64,000 nt of DNA, taken from contig CAWHXW010000001.1 in the NCBI GenBank assembly GCA_963833465.1, positions 1 to 64,000 on the forward strand, read 5' to 3'. This DNA is from Fen-1298 sp963833465. GTDB taxonomy: Bacteria > Bacteroidota > Ignavibacteria > UBA10030. Below, one piece after another: positions 8,474 to 17,278 of the stretch. The position numbers and the translations under genes are program-made. Every line of letters begins with the position of its first letter. Position 1 is the stretch's first letter. The notes below the pieces were generated by a model that saw only the letters and a list, made by a program, of their open reading frames with translations, did no database searches and was not told the origin of the DNA.

Positions 8474-9728
8474 GCCCGAATACCTCTTTAACTTTCTGAA
8501 TCCCGCGTACAAGAGTTTCGACCTCTTCTATTGTATTGTAAAATGCAAACGATACTCGCGCTGTTGCCGGAATGTTATACTTCAGCATCACTGGTTGAGC
8601 ACAATGATGTCCGGTACGGATTGCAATTCCTTCTTGATCGAGAATCGTTCCAATATCATGAGGATGAATTCCTTCCAGTACGAACGACACAACTCCTGCT
8701 TTCTCTTTCGCTTTTCCGATTATTTTCAGCCCATGAATTTCAGCAAGTTTTTCATGAGTAATACGCAGCAGCTTTTGTTCATATTGCTGAACAACACTCC
8801 AATCAAATGAATTTATATAATCGATTGCAGCCGCCAATCCTATCGCACCGGCGATATGCGGCGTTCCTGCTTCATATTTATGCGGAATATCATTAAAGAT
8901 TGTTTTTTCAAACGTCACCGATTTTATCATATCACCGCCCCCTTGGTACGGCGGCATAGATTCAAGTAGGTCAGCTTTCCCGTAAAGTATCCCTAATCCG
9001 GTTGGACCAAAAACTTTGTGAGATGAGAAAGCATAGAAATCGGCATCGAGGTCGCGTACATCAATACGTACGTGCGGAACTGCTTGTGCTCCATCTACCA
9101 ACACTGGGACTCCGTGCTGATGCGCTATTTCAATCATTTGTTTCATCGGATTAACGGTCCCAAGCGCGTTAGAAATATGGCTTATGGCAGCAATTTTAGT
9201 TTTACTAGAGAGCAAGCGAACAAATTCTTCCAGCACAACTTCACCGTTGTCATTAATCGGAGCAACGCGAAGTTTTGCTTTTTTTTCTTCGCATAGCATT
9301 TGCCATGGAACAATATTAGAATGATGTTCCAGTTCGGTAATAATTACTTCATCGCCCGATTGAACATTCTTTCTGCCAAATGTTGCAGCAACAAGGTTTA
9401 TTGCTTCTGTAGCACCTCGAACGAAAATAATTTCTCTTTCTGATTCAGCATTCAAGAATTTCTGCACAGTTACGCGTGCCGTTTCATATTTTTTTGTCGC
9501 CAACTCGCTAAGATAATGTACACCGCGATGCACATTGGAATTTTCTTTAAGATAGTACTGCTTGATTGCATCTATCACAATATGAGGTTTTTGCGTTGAT
9601 GCTGCGTTATCAAGATATATTAACGGTTTACCATGAATTCTTGTGGACAAAATTGGAAAATCTTTCCGAATCTGTCCAACTTTAAAGTCAATTATACCTT
9701 GTTTATCCGTTATTGATATATGATTCAT
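8466..9728 (-). CDS. sufS: cysteine desulfurase SufS
   Basis: PLP enzyme that removes sulfur from cysteine for Fe-S assembly. Group II desulfurase of 420 residues: PLP lysine K238 in SSHKVFGPTG, histidines in ELEHHSNIV, D212 in VDGAQAV, and the catalytic C376 in RTGHHCAQP within the short loop characteristic of SufS. The ATG overlaps the sufD stop (ATGA), and its 3' end overlaps sufU by 8 nt, so sufD-sufS-sufU are translationally linked. Confidence 0.97.
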   Translation of the reverse strand: MNHISITDKQGIIDFKVGQIRKDFPILSTRIHGKPLIYLDNAASTQKPHIVIDAIKQYYLKENSNVHRGVHYLSELATKKYETARVTVQKFLNAESEREIIFVRGATEAINLVAATFGRKNVQSGDEVIITELEHHSNIVPWQMLCEEKKAKLRVAPINDNGEVVLEEFVRLLSSKTKIAAISHISNALGTVNPMKQMIEIAHQHGVPVLVDGAQAVPHVRIDVRDLDADFYAFSSHKVFGPTGLGILYGKADLLESMPPYQGGGDMIKSVTFEKTIFNDIPHKYEAGTPHIAGAIGLAAAIDYINSFDWSVVQQYEQKLLRITHEKLAEIHGLKIIGKAKEKAGVVSFVLEGIHPHDIGTILDQEGIAIRTGHHCAQPVMLKYNIPATARVSFAFYNTIEEVETLVRGIQKVKEVFGHV

Positions 9729-11065
9729 GCTCGTAAGTTTGAATTCTGATTTGCAAATAGTCTATCGTGAATTACCTGTTCCACTTGCTTGCGAAGCGAT
9801 TTAATCGTTATCCGGTTGATTACATCGCTTGCAAACGCAGAGATGAGAATGTTGCGCGCAGCATTGATACTAATACCTCGTGATCGTAAATAGAATACCT
9901 GTTCATCATCCAACTGTCCAATAGTGGCGCCGTGTGTGCACTTCACATCGTCCGCAAATATTTCCAATTGCGGCTTTGTGTTAATTGTCGCATTATCGGA
10001 TAATAGAAGTGTTTTGTTCGTTTGTTTTGCGTCGGTCTTCTGTGCATCTTTTCTGACAAATACTTTCCCATTGAAAACACCTTTAGAAGCGCCGTCCAGA
10101 ATCGACTTGTATAATTCTTGACTTGAGCAATGCGATTTAGAATGATCAATAACTGTATGATTATCGGTGACCTGTGCACCTCTGCTATGCGACAATCCGT
10201 TTAGTACGCACTCACAACCTTCAGCATCAAAACGGACATTTAAGTTATTCCGAACAATCGAGCCACCGAGCGAAATCGCATTTGAATAGTAACGGCTTCC
10301 TTTGTTCATTTGCACCTGAGTTGTTCCAATATGATACGCGTTGATGCTTTCTATTTGAAACTTATCATGCTCGACAATTGAATTATCGCCAAGCGTTATT
10401 TCTGTAAACGTGTTCGTTAAATATGTGTTCATTGAAATGCCAACATATGTTTCAGCAAGCTTAAATCGGCTATCTATTCCTGCGATGATAATATTTCTGG
10501 GTTGAGCGGCATAAATTTGTTCACAATCAGTTGCGACAAAAAGAAGTTGAATCGGATTCTCTAAAATAGTCCCTTGCGGAACCGAAATAAAAGCTCCATC
10601 CCACAAGAAAGCTGTATTAAGCGTTGTGAAAGCATTTTCCTCTCCCATTACAGAATGATTGATGTTTGACCGGATTGTTTCGGGATGTTTCTTCAACATT
10701 TCAGCCAAATTTACAACTGTCATTCCTGCCGGGATCAAATTAATATTAGACAATTCATACGAAAAGATTCCATTGATAAACACCAAATGTAATGCATCAT
10801 TCAGCATGTATGGTTTAATATCACTTTTCATCACTCCATTTGATTCATAGTGAAGGACTGGATGGAATTTCATTTTAGCGATCTGTGAAATGTCAGTAAA
10901 GCGCCATTCCTCCTGCCGTTTTGTCGGAAAGCCAAGTTCTGCAAACCGGTGTATCGCATTGCGGCGAATCGCATGTTCTGATGTCGACTTCTCACCATTC
11001 AAACTTTGTTCAAATGTTTCAAACTTCGACTCGTACCATTTAATATTTTGATCGATCAACTGCAT
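9725..11065 (-). CDS. sufD: Fe-S assembly protein SufD
   Basis: Component of the SufBC2D scaffold. The right-handed beta-helix core and the C-terminal motif CTHGATIGQLDDEQVFYLRSRG identify SufD; the histidine of CTHGA corresponds to the residue implicated in cluster assembly at the SufB-SufD interface. I prefer the ATG at 11065 (446 residues, 20 bp after sufC). The in-frame ATG at 11149 would give 474 residues but overlap sufC by 65 bp and add a basic tail not seen in the family. Confidence 0.93.
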   Translation of the reverse strand: MQLIDQNIKWYESKFETFEQSLNGEKSTSEHAIRRNAIHRFAELGFPTKRQEEWRFTDISQIAKMKFHPVLHYESNGVMKSDIKPYMLNDALHLVFINGIFSYELSNINLIPAGMTVVNLAEMLKKHPETIRSNINHSVMGEENAFTTLNTAFLWDGAFISVPQGTILENPIQLLFVATDCEQIYAAQPRNIIIAGIDSRFKLAETYVGISMNTYLTNTFTEITLGDNSIVEHDKFQIESINAYHIGTTQVQMNKGSRYYSNAISLGGSIVRNNLNVRFDAEGCECVLNGLSHSRGAQVTDNHTVIDHSKSHCSSQELYKSILDGASKGVFNGKVFVRKDAQKTDAKQTNKTLLLSDNATINTKPQLEIFADDVKCTHGATIGQLDDEQVFYLRSRGISINAARNILISAFASDVINRITIKSLRKQVEQVIHDRLFANQNSNLRA

Positions 11066-11084
11066 CTTTTTCTCTATTTCTAAA

Positions 11085-11849
11085 TTATATCGTCTGCTCG
11101 ATTTCTTCGCCAACCCAATCGTACCCGCGTTCTTCAAGTTCAAGTGCAAGTTCTTTACCTCCGGATTTGACTAATCTTCCATTCTTCATTACATGCACAA
11201 AATCAGGAATAATATAATTTAGAAGCCGCTGATAATGAGTCACAATAATAGTCGCATTTTCTTTTGAACGAAGCTTGTTCACTCCTTCTGAAACAACTTT
11301 GAGTGCATCTATGTCGAGACCGGAATCTGTTTCATCTAATATCGACAGTACCGGTTCCAGCACCGCCATATGAAATATTTCGTTGCGTTTCTTTTCTCCT
11401 CCGGAAAACCCTTCATTCACCGGACGATTTAAAAAGCTTTCATCCATTTCTACTATTTTCACTTTTTGTTTAATGATTGCAAGAAAATCAATCGCATCAA
11501 GCTGATCTAATCCTTTGTGCTTACGAATAGCATTTAGTGCTTCCTTTAAAAAATAGGAATTATTTACGCCTGGGATTTCTACCGGATATTGAAATGCAAG
11601 AAACAACCCTTCTCGCGCCCGCTCCTCAGGAATCATTTCCAATAAATTCTTTCCTTTGTACAACAATTGGCCATCGGTTACAATATATTCTTCCCTCCCG
11701 GCAAGTACTCCGGCAAGCGTACTTTTTCCTGAACCATTCGGTCCCATTATTGCGTGAACTTCTCCCGTATTTACGGACAGATTGATACCGCGCAAGATTT
11801 CGTTTCCTTTCACACTCGCATGCAGATTCTTTACTTCAAGTAAACTCAT
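11085..11849 (-). CDS. sufC: Fe-S assembly ATPase SufC
   Basis: ABC-type ATPase of the SufBC2D complex. Walker A GPNGSGKS at 36-43, signature GFSGGEKKRNE, Walker B followed by the SufC-typical ILDETDSGLDIDAL, and the H-loop VTHYQRLL. The 254-residue length and TDSGLDID motif separate it from transport ATPases. It lies 99 bp after sufB; the gap has no clear terminator and the next gene, sufD, starts 20 bp downstream. Confidence 0.97.
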   Translation of the reverse strand: MSLLEVKNLHASVKGNEILRGINLSVNTGEVHAIMGPNGSGKSTLAGVLAGREEYIVTDGQLLYKGKNLLEMIPEERAREGLFLAFQYPVEIPGVNNSYFLKEALNAIRKHKGLDQLDAIDFLAIIKQKVKIVEMDESFLNRPVNEGFSGGEKKRNEIFHMAVLEPVLSILDETDSGLDIDALKVVSEGVNKLRSKENATIIVTHYQRLLNYIIPDFVHVMKNGRLVKSGGKELALELEERGYDWVGEEIEQTI

Positions 11850-11948
11850 TTTTCTTTCCTGCCTTTAACCTTTTATACTTAATGATTTTAAATTTTATGA
11901 CCTGATGAATAAACAGATTATCAGATTTCTAAATTGAATTTCGTCAAT

Positions 11949-13394
11949 TTAACCGACGCTTCCTTCCAAACTTACGCCAAGCAGTTTTTGTGCTTCAACT
12001 GCAAACTCCATAGGTAATTCGCGAAATACTTCTTTGCAAAAACCATTGACGATAAGACTCATCGCATCCTCTGCAGAAAGTCCGCGCTGTTTGCAATAGA
12101 ATATTTGGTCATCGCCAATTTTTGATGTGGTTGCTTCATGTTCAGCTTTTGCAGAAGTATTTCTGACCTCAATATATGGAAAAGTATGCGCACCGCACTT
12201 ATCACCTAATAACAACGAATCACACTGAGAATAATTTCGTGCGTTCAATGAATTCTTTTTCATCTCGACCAATCCGCGATAGGAATTCTGTCCATGCCCG
12301 GCAGAAATCCCTTTAGAAACGATTGTGCTTTTTGTATTCTTTCCGATATGAATCATTTTCGTGCCGGTATCTGCCTGCTGGTAATTATTTACGACCGCAA
12401 CAGAATAAAATTCGCCTACCGAATTATCGCCTATTAAAAGAACGCTTGGATATTTCCATGTGATCGCTGAACCGGTTTCGACCTGCGTCCAAGAAATTTT
12501 GGAATTTACACCTGCACATTTGCCGCGTTTCGTTACAAAGTTGTAAATACCGCCGCGTCCTTCTTTATCACCCGGGTACCAATTCTGCACCGTAGAATAT
12601 TTTATCTTTGCATTATCTAACGCAACTAATTCTACAACAGCAGCATGCAATTGATTTTTATCCCTCATCGGCGCTGTGCATCCTTCCAAATAACTCACCT
12701 GTGCACTTTCTTCAGCCACGATGAGAGTCCGCTCAAATTGTCCCGTCGAGGCAGCGTTAATGCGAAAATAAGTCGATAACTCCATCGGACAGCGAACTCC
12801 TTTGGGAATAAAGCAAAACGAACCATCGCTGAAAACTGCCGAATTCAATGCTGCAAAATAGTTGTCGTTTGCCGGCACAACTGAACCAAGATATTTCTTT
12901 ACTAAATCAGGATGTTCTTGAACTGCTTCGGAAAAAGATCCGAAAATTATTCCCAGCTCTTTCAGTTTTTCCTTAAATGTAGTTGCCACTGAAACACTGT
13001 CAAACACTGCGTCCACGGCAACACCTGCGAGCCATTCTTGTTCACGAAGCGGAATTCCAAGTTTATCGTAAGTCTTGAGTAATTCCGGATCCACTTCTGA
13101 TAAATCTTTAAGCAGCGATTTTTGTTTCGGTGCCGAATAATACACGATTGCCTGATAATCTATCGGCGGATATTTTATATTCTGCCAGTGCGGTTCTTCC
13201 ATCGTTTGCCAGTGCCTGAATGCTTTCAGACGCCACTCAAGCAGCCAAACCGGCTCATGTTTCTTCTTAGAAATCAAACATATAATGTCTTCGGTTAAAC
13301 CGGGAGGTGCAGAGTCAGCTTCAATGTCTGTGACAAATCCGTACTTGTACTCTTGATCTGCAAATTCTTCTATGGTATTTGTTTCGTTGTTCAT
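11949..13394 (-). CDS. sufB: Fe-S assembly scaffold SufB
   Basis: Core scaffold of the SUF machine. The 481-residue length and conserved blocks (GCTAP near the middle, NWYPGDKEGRGGIYNFVTKRG, KYPSVLLIGD, the conserved SQCDSLL cysteine and the C-terminal EATTSKIGDDQIFYCKQRG) match SufB closely. It begins 22 bp after rrf2, so it is the first structural gene of the operon, with order BCDS-U as in many FCB and Gram-positive bacteria. Confidence 0.97.
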   Translation of the reverse strand: MNNETNTIEEFADQEYKYGFVTDIEADSAPPGLTEDIICLISKKKHEPVWLLEWRLKAFRHWQTMEEPHWQNIKYPPIDYQAIVYYSAPKQKSLLKDLSEVDPELLKTYDKLGIPLREQEWLAGVAVDAVFDSVSVATTFKEKLKELGIIFGSFSEAVQEHPDLVKKYLGSVVPANDNYFAALNSAVFSDGSFCFIPKGVRCPMELSTYFRINAASTGQFERTLIVAEESAQVSYLEGCTAPMRDKNQLHAAVVELVALDNAKIKYSTVQNWYPGDKEGRGGIYNFVTKRGKCAGVNSKISWTQVETGSAITWKYPSVLLIGDNSVGEFYSVAVVNNYQQADTGTKMIHIGKNTKSTIVSKGISAGHGQNSYRGLVEMKKNSLNARNYSQCDSLLLGDKCGAHTFPYIEVRNTSAKAEHEATTSKIGDDQIFYCKQRGLSAEDAMSLIVNGFCKEVFRELPMEFAVEAQKLLGVSLEGSVG

Positions 13395-13416
13395 AATTTA
13401 TTTTGTATGAAACCAG

Positions 13417-13821
13417 TCAAACAATTTGTTCTAAAGTTGTATTCTCCAAAAGCAAATTTAGATTGTGCTGCATTTTCCCGAGCGGCTTGCGAATCGTGCA
13501 GGCATTAAAAATAAAACAATTCTCTCCGCCTTTAGCATAGCATTCAGCAATAGTCGGCTTTTCTTCTTCAATAATGTTTATGATACTCGACACATGTAAT
13601 TCATTCGGTTTTTTCGCAAGCGAATAGCCGCCGTGCATTCCTTGAATCGAAACAACAACTTCGGCTTTTGTTAATTTCTGTAAAACCTTTGCGAGCAGTT
13701 CGTACGGAATATCATATTTCGCGGCAATTTCTCTCGCAGTGAATAATTGCCCTCGCGGATGCATTGCCATGTGCCGAAGAGCTATCAAACCATATTCAAC
13801 TTTTTTTGAAAGCTGTAACAT
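13417..13821 (-). CDS. Rrf2/IscR-type Fe-S sensing repressor of the suf operon
   Basis: A 134-residue Rrf2-family regulator. N-terminal winged helix (residues 1-60, LSKKVEYGLIALRHMA and the wing SIQGMHGGYSLAK), a linker helix, and three cysteines C94, C102 and C108 (C-x7-C-x5-C) in the position where IscR binds its [2Fe-2S] cluster (IscR spacing is x5, x5). Such a protein would repress suf when clusters are abundant. It is the first gene of the operon, and a 21-bp palindrome of the IscR type lies 3 bp before its start, arguing for autoregulation. Whether it should be called IscR or SufR-like is open. Confidence 0.92.
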   Translation of the reverse strand: MLQLSKKVEYGLIALRHMAMHPRGQLFTAREIAAKYDIPYELLAKVLQKLTKAEVVVSIQGMHGGYSLAKKPNELHVSSIINIIEEEKPTIAECYAKGGENCFIFNACTIRKPLGKMQHNLNLLLENTTLEQIV

Positions 13822-13823
13822 AA

Positions 13824-13844
13824 ATACGACTATTCCAGTCTTAT
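13824..13844. promoter_or_regulatory. IscR/Rrf2-type operator palindrome
   Basis: Near-perfect palindrome ATA-C-GACT-ATTCC-AGTC-T-TAT centred at 13834. Its GACT-N5-AGTC core equals the core of the E. coli IscR type 1 site. It overlaps the predicted -10 and start site of the leftward suf promoter and ends 3 bp before the rrf2 ATG. Confidence 0.65.
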
Positions 13845-13867
13845 ATTGCTTTAAAAAAAAGAGTCAA
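13840..13867 (-). promoter_or_regulatory. predicted suf operon promoter
   Basis: On the minus strand TTGACT (-35, 13867-13862), a 16-bp spacer and TATAAG (-10, 13845-13840), each one mismatch from the sigma-70 consensus. The start site would fall near 13833, giving a leader of about 12 nt before rrf2. Bacteroidota often use a different -7/-33 consensus, so this is a prediction. Confidence 0.5.
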
Positions 13868-13878
13868 TTTCGACTCTT
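13859..13878. promoter_or_regulatory. inverted repeat over the suf -35 region
   Basis: AAGAGTC-AATTTC-GACTCTT, a perfect 7-bp inverted repeat. On the minus strand it is followed by eight T residues, so it looks like a small intrinsic terminator, but it overlaps the best -35 box of suf and may instead be a protein-binding site between the divergent rrf2 and ABC genes. Confidence 0.45.
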
Positions 13879-13977
13879 CCTATATAAATATCTTTTTCTT
13901 TTTCTATTAATTCAAGTAATATATCTTCTTTAAATCATATTTGAAGCAGAGACATTTTTTTTTATCTTACTATTAAT

Positions 13978-14913
13978 ATGGAAGCATTACATACAATTGA
14001 TCTCACTAAATACTATCATTCCAGTGCATTTAAAAGAAATAACATTCCAGCGCTCGAAAAAGTTTCCATTTCTGTTGAACAGGGTGAAATTTTTGGATTG
14101 CTCGGTCCAAACGGAGCAGGAAAAACTACCTTCGTCAAACTCCTCCTCTCAATAGTACACCCTACTTTGGGCACGGCAACTATTCTTGGCTATCCTTTAG
14201 GTCAAAGAATATTGAAAGAGCAATGCGGGTACTTACCAGAGAATCATCGTTATCCTGGTTTTCTCAATGCCATAGATACCTTAATTTTTTTTGGAAGACT
14301 AAATGGCATTCAGAAATCAATATTGAAGGACAAAGTGTGTTCACTTCTTGAAAAAGTTGGATTGAAGGACTGGACACATGTCAAAACGAAAAAGTTTTCT
14401 AAAGGTATGCTGCAGCGGCTCGGGCTTGCACAAGCTCTTATAAATGATCCAAAGATATTGTTTTTAGATGAACCAACTGACGGCGTGGATCCTATTGGAC
14501 GAAAAGAAATCCGTGACTTACTTTTAAATTTGAAAGCTCAAGGCACAACTATCTTTTTAAACTCGCATCTTCTTTCTGAAGTAGAAATGATTTGTGACCG
14601 TGTGGCAATTTTGAACAAAGGAAAAGTAGTTCGCACTGGAACAATTTTAGAACTGACAGCACAAAAATTAGCTTATGTCATTCAGTTATCTTCTCCTATC
14701 ACAGATGCCATTCGCGAACGGATGCACCAAACTATCCTCCCTATTGAATATAAATATACGAGCTTAATTGTTTCACTAAATAACAAGTCAGAGCTTAATA
14801 CAGTAATCGACATTCTCCGCGAAAGTGGCATCGGAATTGAAAGCTTAACTCAGCAAAAGACTTCGCTGGAAGATTATTTCATACAGATTATGAAAGGAGA
14901 AAGTGAGCTGTGA
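13978..14913 (+). CDS. ABC transporter ATP-binding protein (ABC-2 exporter type)
   Basis: ATPase subunit of an ABC-2 style exporter or gliding-motility-like transporter. Walker A GPNGAGKT at 43-50, signature-like KFSKGMLQRLGLAQAL, Walker B ILFLDEPTDGVDP and H-loop LNSHLLSEVE. The 311-residue chain has the extra C-terminal domain common to CcmA/NatA-type subunits. Its stop overlaps the GTG start of the permease gene (GTGA). Substrate is unknown. It is divergent from the suf operon across a 156-bp intergenic region. Confidence 0.9.
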   Translation: MEALHTIDLTKYYHSSAFKRNNIPALEKVSISVEQGEIFGLLGPNGAGKTTFVKLLLSIVHPTLGTATILGYPLGQRILKEQCGYLPENHRYPGFLNAIDTLIFFGRLNGIQKSILKDKVCSLLEKVGLKDWTHVKTKKFSKGMLQRLGLAQALINDPKILFLDEPTDGVDPIGRKEIRDLLLNLKAQGTTIFLNSHLLSEVEMICDRVAILNKGKVVRTGTILELTAQKLAYVIQLSSPITDAIRERMHQTILPIEYKYTSLIVSLNNKSELNTVIDILRESGIGIESLTQQKTSLEDYFIQIMKGESEL

Positions 14914-15749
14914 GATTCTGGGGCATGTTTAGATTCACAGTTGAAGAAGCATTGCGCAAAGGAACGCTGATTTTCTATTTTATCATTGCAACAATTATTT
15001 TATTGCTTTTTATATTGGGTATAAGTCATCCGCCAAATGATACCGATATGGTTACTCTCTTTGGCGCTCCACTCGCTCGTCTCTCTCAACGCGGATTTAA
15101 TGTGGTAGAATTTATTCTTATTCAATTGCATTCATTATCCATTTTTTGGATCATTCTTCTCGGTATGTTTGGTGTAGCAGGATTAATTCCGTCAATGCTT
15201 GAAAAAGGAACAATCGAACTATTTCTCAGTAAACCGCTTACACGAGCAGAATTGCTTATGGCACGTGCGCTTGGAGCCGTCTCCGGTATTGTCCTTAATC
15301 TTATCTACTTCTTTCTTGGCATATGGATGATTTTTGGTTTAAAAGTCGGAATATGGCACTGGGGATTTCTTTCTTCTACTATTTACGTTATTTACGCATT
15401 TGTATGTTTCTTCTCAATAGTCACAATTGTAGGATTAATAACACGAAGCTCCGGATTTTCGATTATGCTGGCATTTGTTTTTTCTATTATTTCATGGGGA
15501 CTTGAAGTGAGAGAAAACGGATTGTACAGACTCTGGGATAATGTTGTCTATCACCGTTTATTGGACGCGATTTATTATCTAACTCCGCAATTAAATGCGA
15601 TGCTCGAAAATTCGACTCGTGTAATTGGCAAACTTTCCTACGTATCCAACCCGCCGAATTTCACATTTATGCCATTCATATATTCCTTTTTTTCAAGTTG
15701 TCTTATTTATTTTCTTTCGATATGGTATTTTTCGCGGCAAGATTTCTAA
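14910..15749 (+). CDS. ABC-2 type permease
   Basis: Membrane partner of the preceding ATPase; 279 residues with about six hydrophobic segments (around 18-40, 75-100, 120-150, 155-180, 185-205 and near the C-terminus) and the cytoplasmic motif LFLSKPLTRAELLMAR typical of ABC-2 permeases. It starts with GTG at 14910, overlapping the ATPase stop by 4 nt, and is followed by an 86-bp gap before bshA. No substrate-determining feature was recognised. Confidence 0.88.
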   Translation: MRFWGMFRFTVEEALRKGTLIFYFIIATIILLLFILGISHPPNDTDMVTLFGAPLARLSQRGFNVVEFILIQLHSLSIFWIILLGMFGVAGLIPSMLEKGTIELFLSKPLTRAELLMARALGAVSGIVLNLIYFFLGIWMIFGLKVGIWHWGFLSSTIYVIYAFVCFFSIVTIVGLITRSSGFSIMLAFVFSIISWGLEVRENGLYRLWDNVVYHRLLDAIYYLTPQLNAMLENSTRVIGKLSYVSNPPNFTFMPFIYSFFSSCLIYFLSIWYFSRQDF

Positions 15750-15835
15750 ACACGCGGCAGGACTAATATCCTTAATATCTATCATTTGAATGTCATTCAA
15801 TTTCTGCCTACCTTTTTTATAGTGACGAGGACATT

Positions 15836-16954
15836 ATGAGAATCGGAATAACATGTTATCCTACATACGGAGGCAGCGGTGTAGTCGCAACCGAGCTTGG
15901 AAAAGCGCTTGCCGTTCGCGGACATTCAATTCATTTCATCAGTTACGCGCTGCCGATGCGCTTGAGCGGATTCCAGAACAATATTGTTTATCACGAAGTA
16001 GAAATGTCCAACTATCCGCTTTTCGACTTTCCACTGTACACACTTGCACTAAGCAGCAAAATGGTAGAAGTAGCGCGGTACGAGAAGCTCGATCTTCTCC
16101 ATTGTCATTATGCTATTCCGCATGCGGTAAGCGCCTATCTGACAAAACAAATTTTAGGCAATCATATAAAGGTTGTAACAACATTGCATGGAACGGATAT
16201 AACACTTGTCGGATTGGAACCGAGTTTCCTGCCTGTGATGAAATTCAGCATAGAACAAAGCGACGGCGTTACTGCTGTCTCCCGCTTCCTGAAGGAAAAA
16301 ACTCAAACGAATTATGGAATTGAAAAAGAAATAGAAGTAATTCCAAATTTCATTGATACCGTAAAATACAAAAGACTGCAATCGGAAACATCATGTTTGA
16401 ATTGCGCGTCCGAAGGTCAAAAAGTTTTAATGCATACTTCAAACTTTCGGCCTGTGAAACGCGTAACGGATGTGATTAGGATATTTAATGAAGTTCAGAA
16501 AAAAATATCAAGTGTTCTAATTTTAATTGGAGATGGTCCCGACCGCTCACAATGCGAAATGTTATGCCGCGAATTTGGAATTCAAGACAAAGTGCGCTTT
16601 CTCGGAAAACAAGTAGAGTTAGTGCCGATTCTTTCTACCGCAGATCTTTTCTTGATGCCGAGTCAATCTGAAAGTTTCGGACTTTCCGCGCTCGAAGCAA
16701 TGGCGTGTGAAGTTCCTGTAATTTCCTCCAGTGTCGGCGGATTGCCTGAACTTCAAGTGCATGGACAGACAGGATTTATTGCCGAGATCGGCGATATTGA
16801 CCGAATGGCTCGCTACGCAATTGACTTGCTTACAAATTCATCGAAGCATAAATTATTTGCGGAAGCAGCACGCAAACGAGCAATCGAATTTGAATCCTCA
16901 AAAATCATAAGCCAATACGAACAGTACTACGAGAAAGTTCTCGCTGGTAAGTAA
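15836..16954 (+). CDS. bshA: N-acetyl-alpha-D-glucosaminyl L-malate synthase BshA
   Basis: GT4 glycosyltransferase that joins GlcNAc from UDP-GlcNAc to L-malate, first step of bacillithiol synthesis. The N-terminus GITCYPTYGGSGVVATELG and the block HVISYALPMRL-like region (here HFISYALPMRL) are characteristic of BshA; the C-terminal donor site has ESFGLSALEAMACEVPVI. Length 372 matches the family. BshB and BshC are not in the window. Known Chlorobi and Bacteroidota make bacillithiol or a methylated form, so presence is expected. Confidence 0.93.
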   Translation: MRIGITCYPTYGGSGVVATELGKALAVRGHSIHFISYALPMRLSGFQNNIVYHEVEMSNYPLFDFPLYTLALSSKMVEVARYEKLDLLHCHYAIPHAVSAYLTKQILGNHIKVVTTLHGTDITLVGLEPSFLPVMKFSIEQSDGVTAVSRFLKEKTQTNYGIEKEIEVIPNFIDTVKYKRLQSETSCLNCASEGQKVLMHTSNFRPVKRVTDVIRIFNEVQKKISSVLILIGDGPDRSQCEMLCREFGIQDKVRFLGKQVELVPILSTADLFLMPSQSESFGLSALEAMACEVPVISSSVGGLPELQVHGQTGFIAEIGDIDRMARYAIDLLTNSSKHKLFAEAARKRAIEFESSKIISQYEQYYEKVLAGK

Positions 16955-17278
16955 TTTCTGAGAAGTACTAAACATCCACACAACAAGCATAAGCTGGGAA
17001 GGAATTTCACTCCCGACCACCTGGTTAAATCATCGCAGACAATATTCGATTCGGGAGGATATCTCCTTCACGACATGGATTAATTTATTTCGTCAACAGT
17101 TTTAATCGATTGTGGTTATTGATTTGCAATGAATACTTTTACATGGTCTAAGAGTTTGGGAACAAGATAACACAATTCGTACTATTATGCTTTGTTTGCA
17201 TTTACTTCGCTTTCTCTGTATTTTCCGATTGTAGAAAAATTAATTTTCTCTAATTAGTATTATAATTGCAGGACATTA
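16955..17278. other. 324-bp non-coding gap between bshA and the GWxTD gene
   Basis: No convincing ORF or RNA family seen. Near the downstream gene there is a small inverted repeat AGAAAA-ATTAA-TTTTCT (17233-17249), a perfect TATAAT at 17261-17266 without a good -35, and a GCAGGA ribosome-binding site just before the ATG at 17279. These suggest a promoter for the GWxTD-pdxA-ftsE string, but only weakly. Confidence 0.4.
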
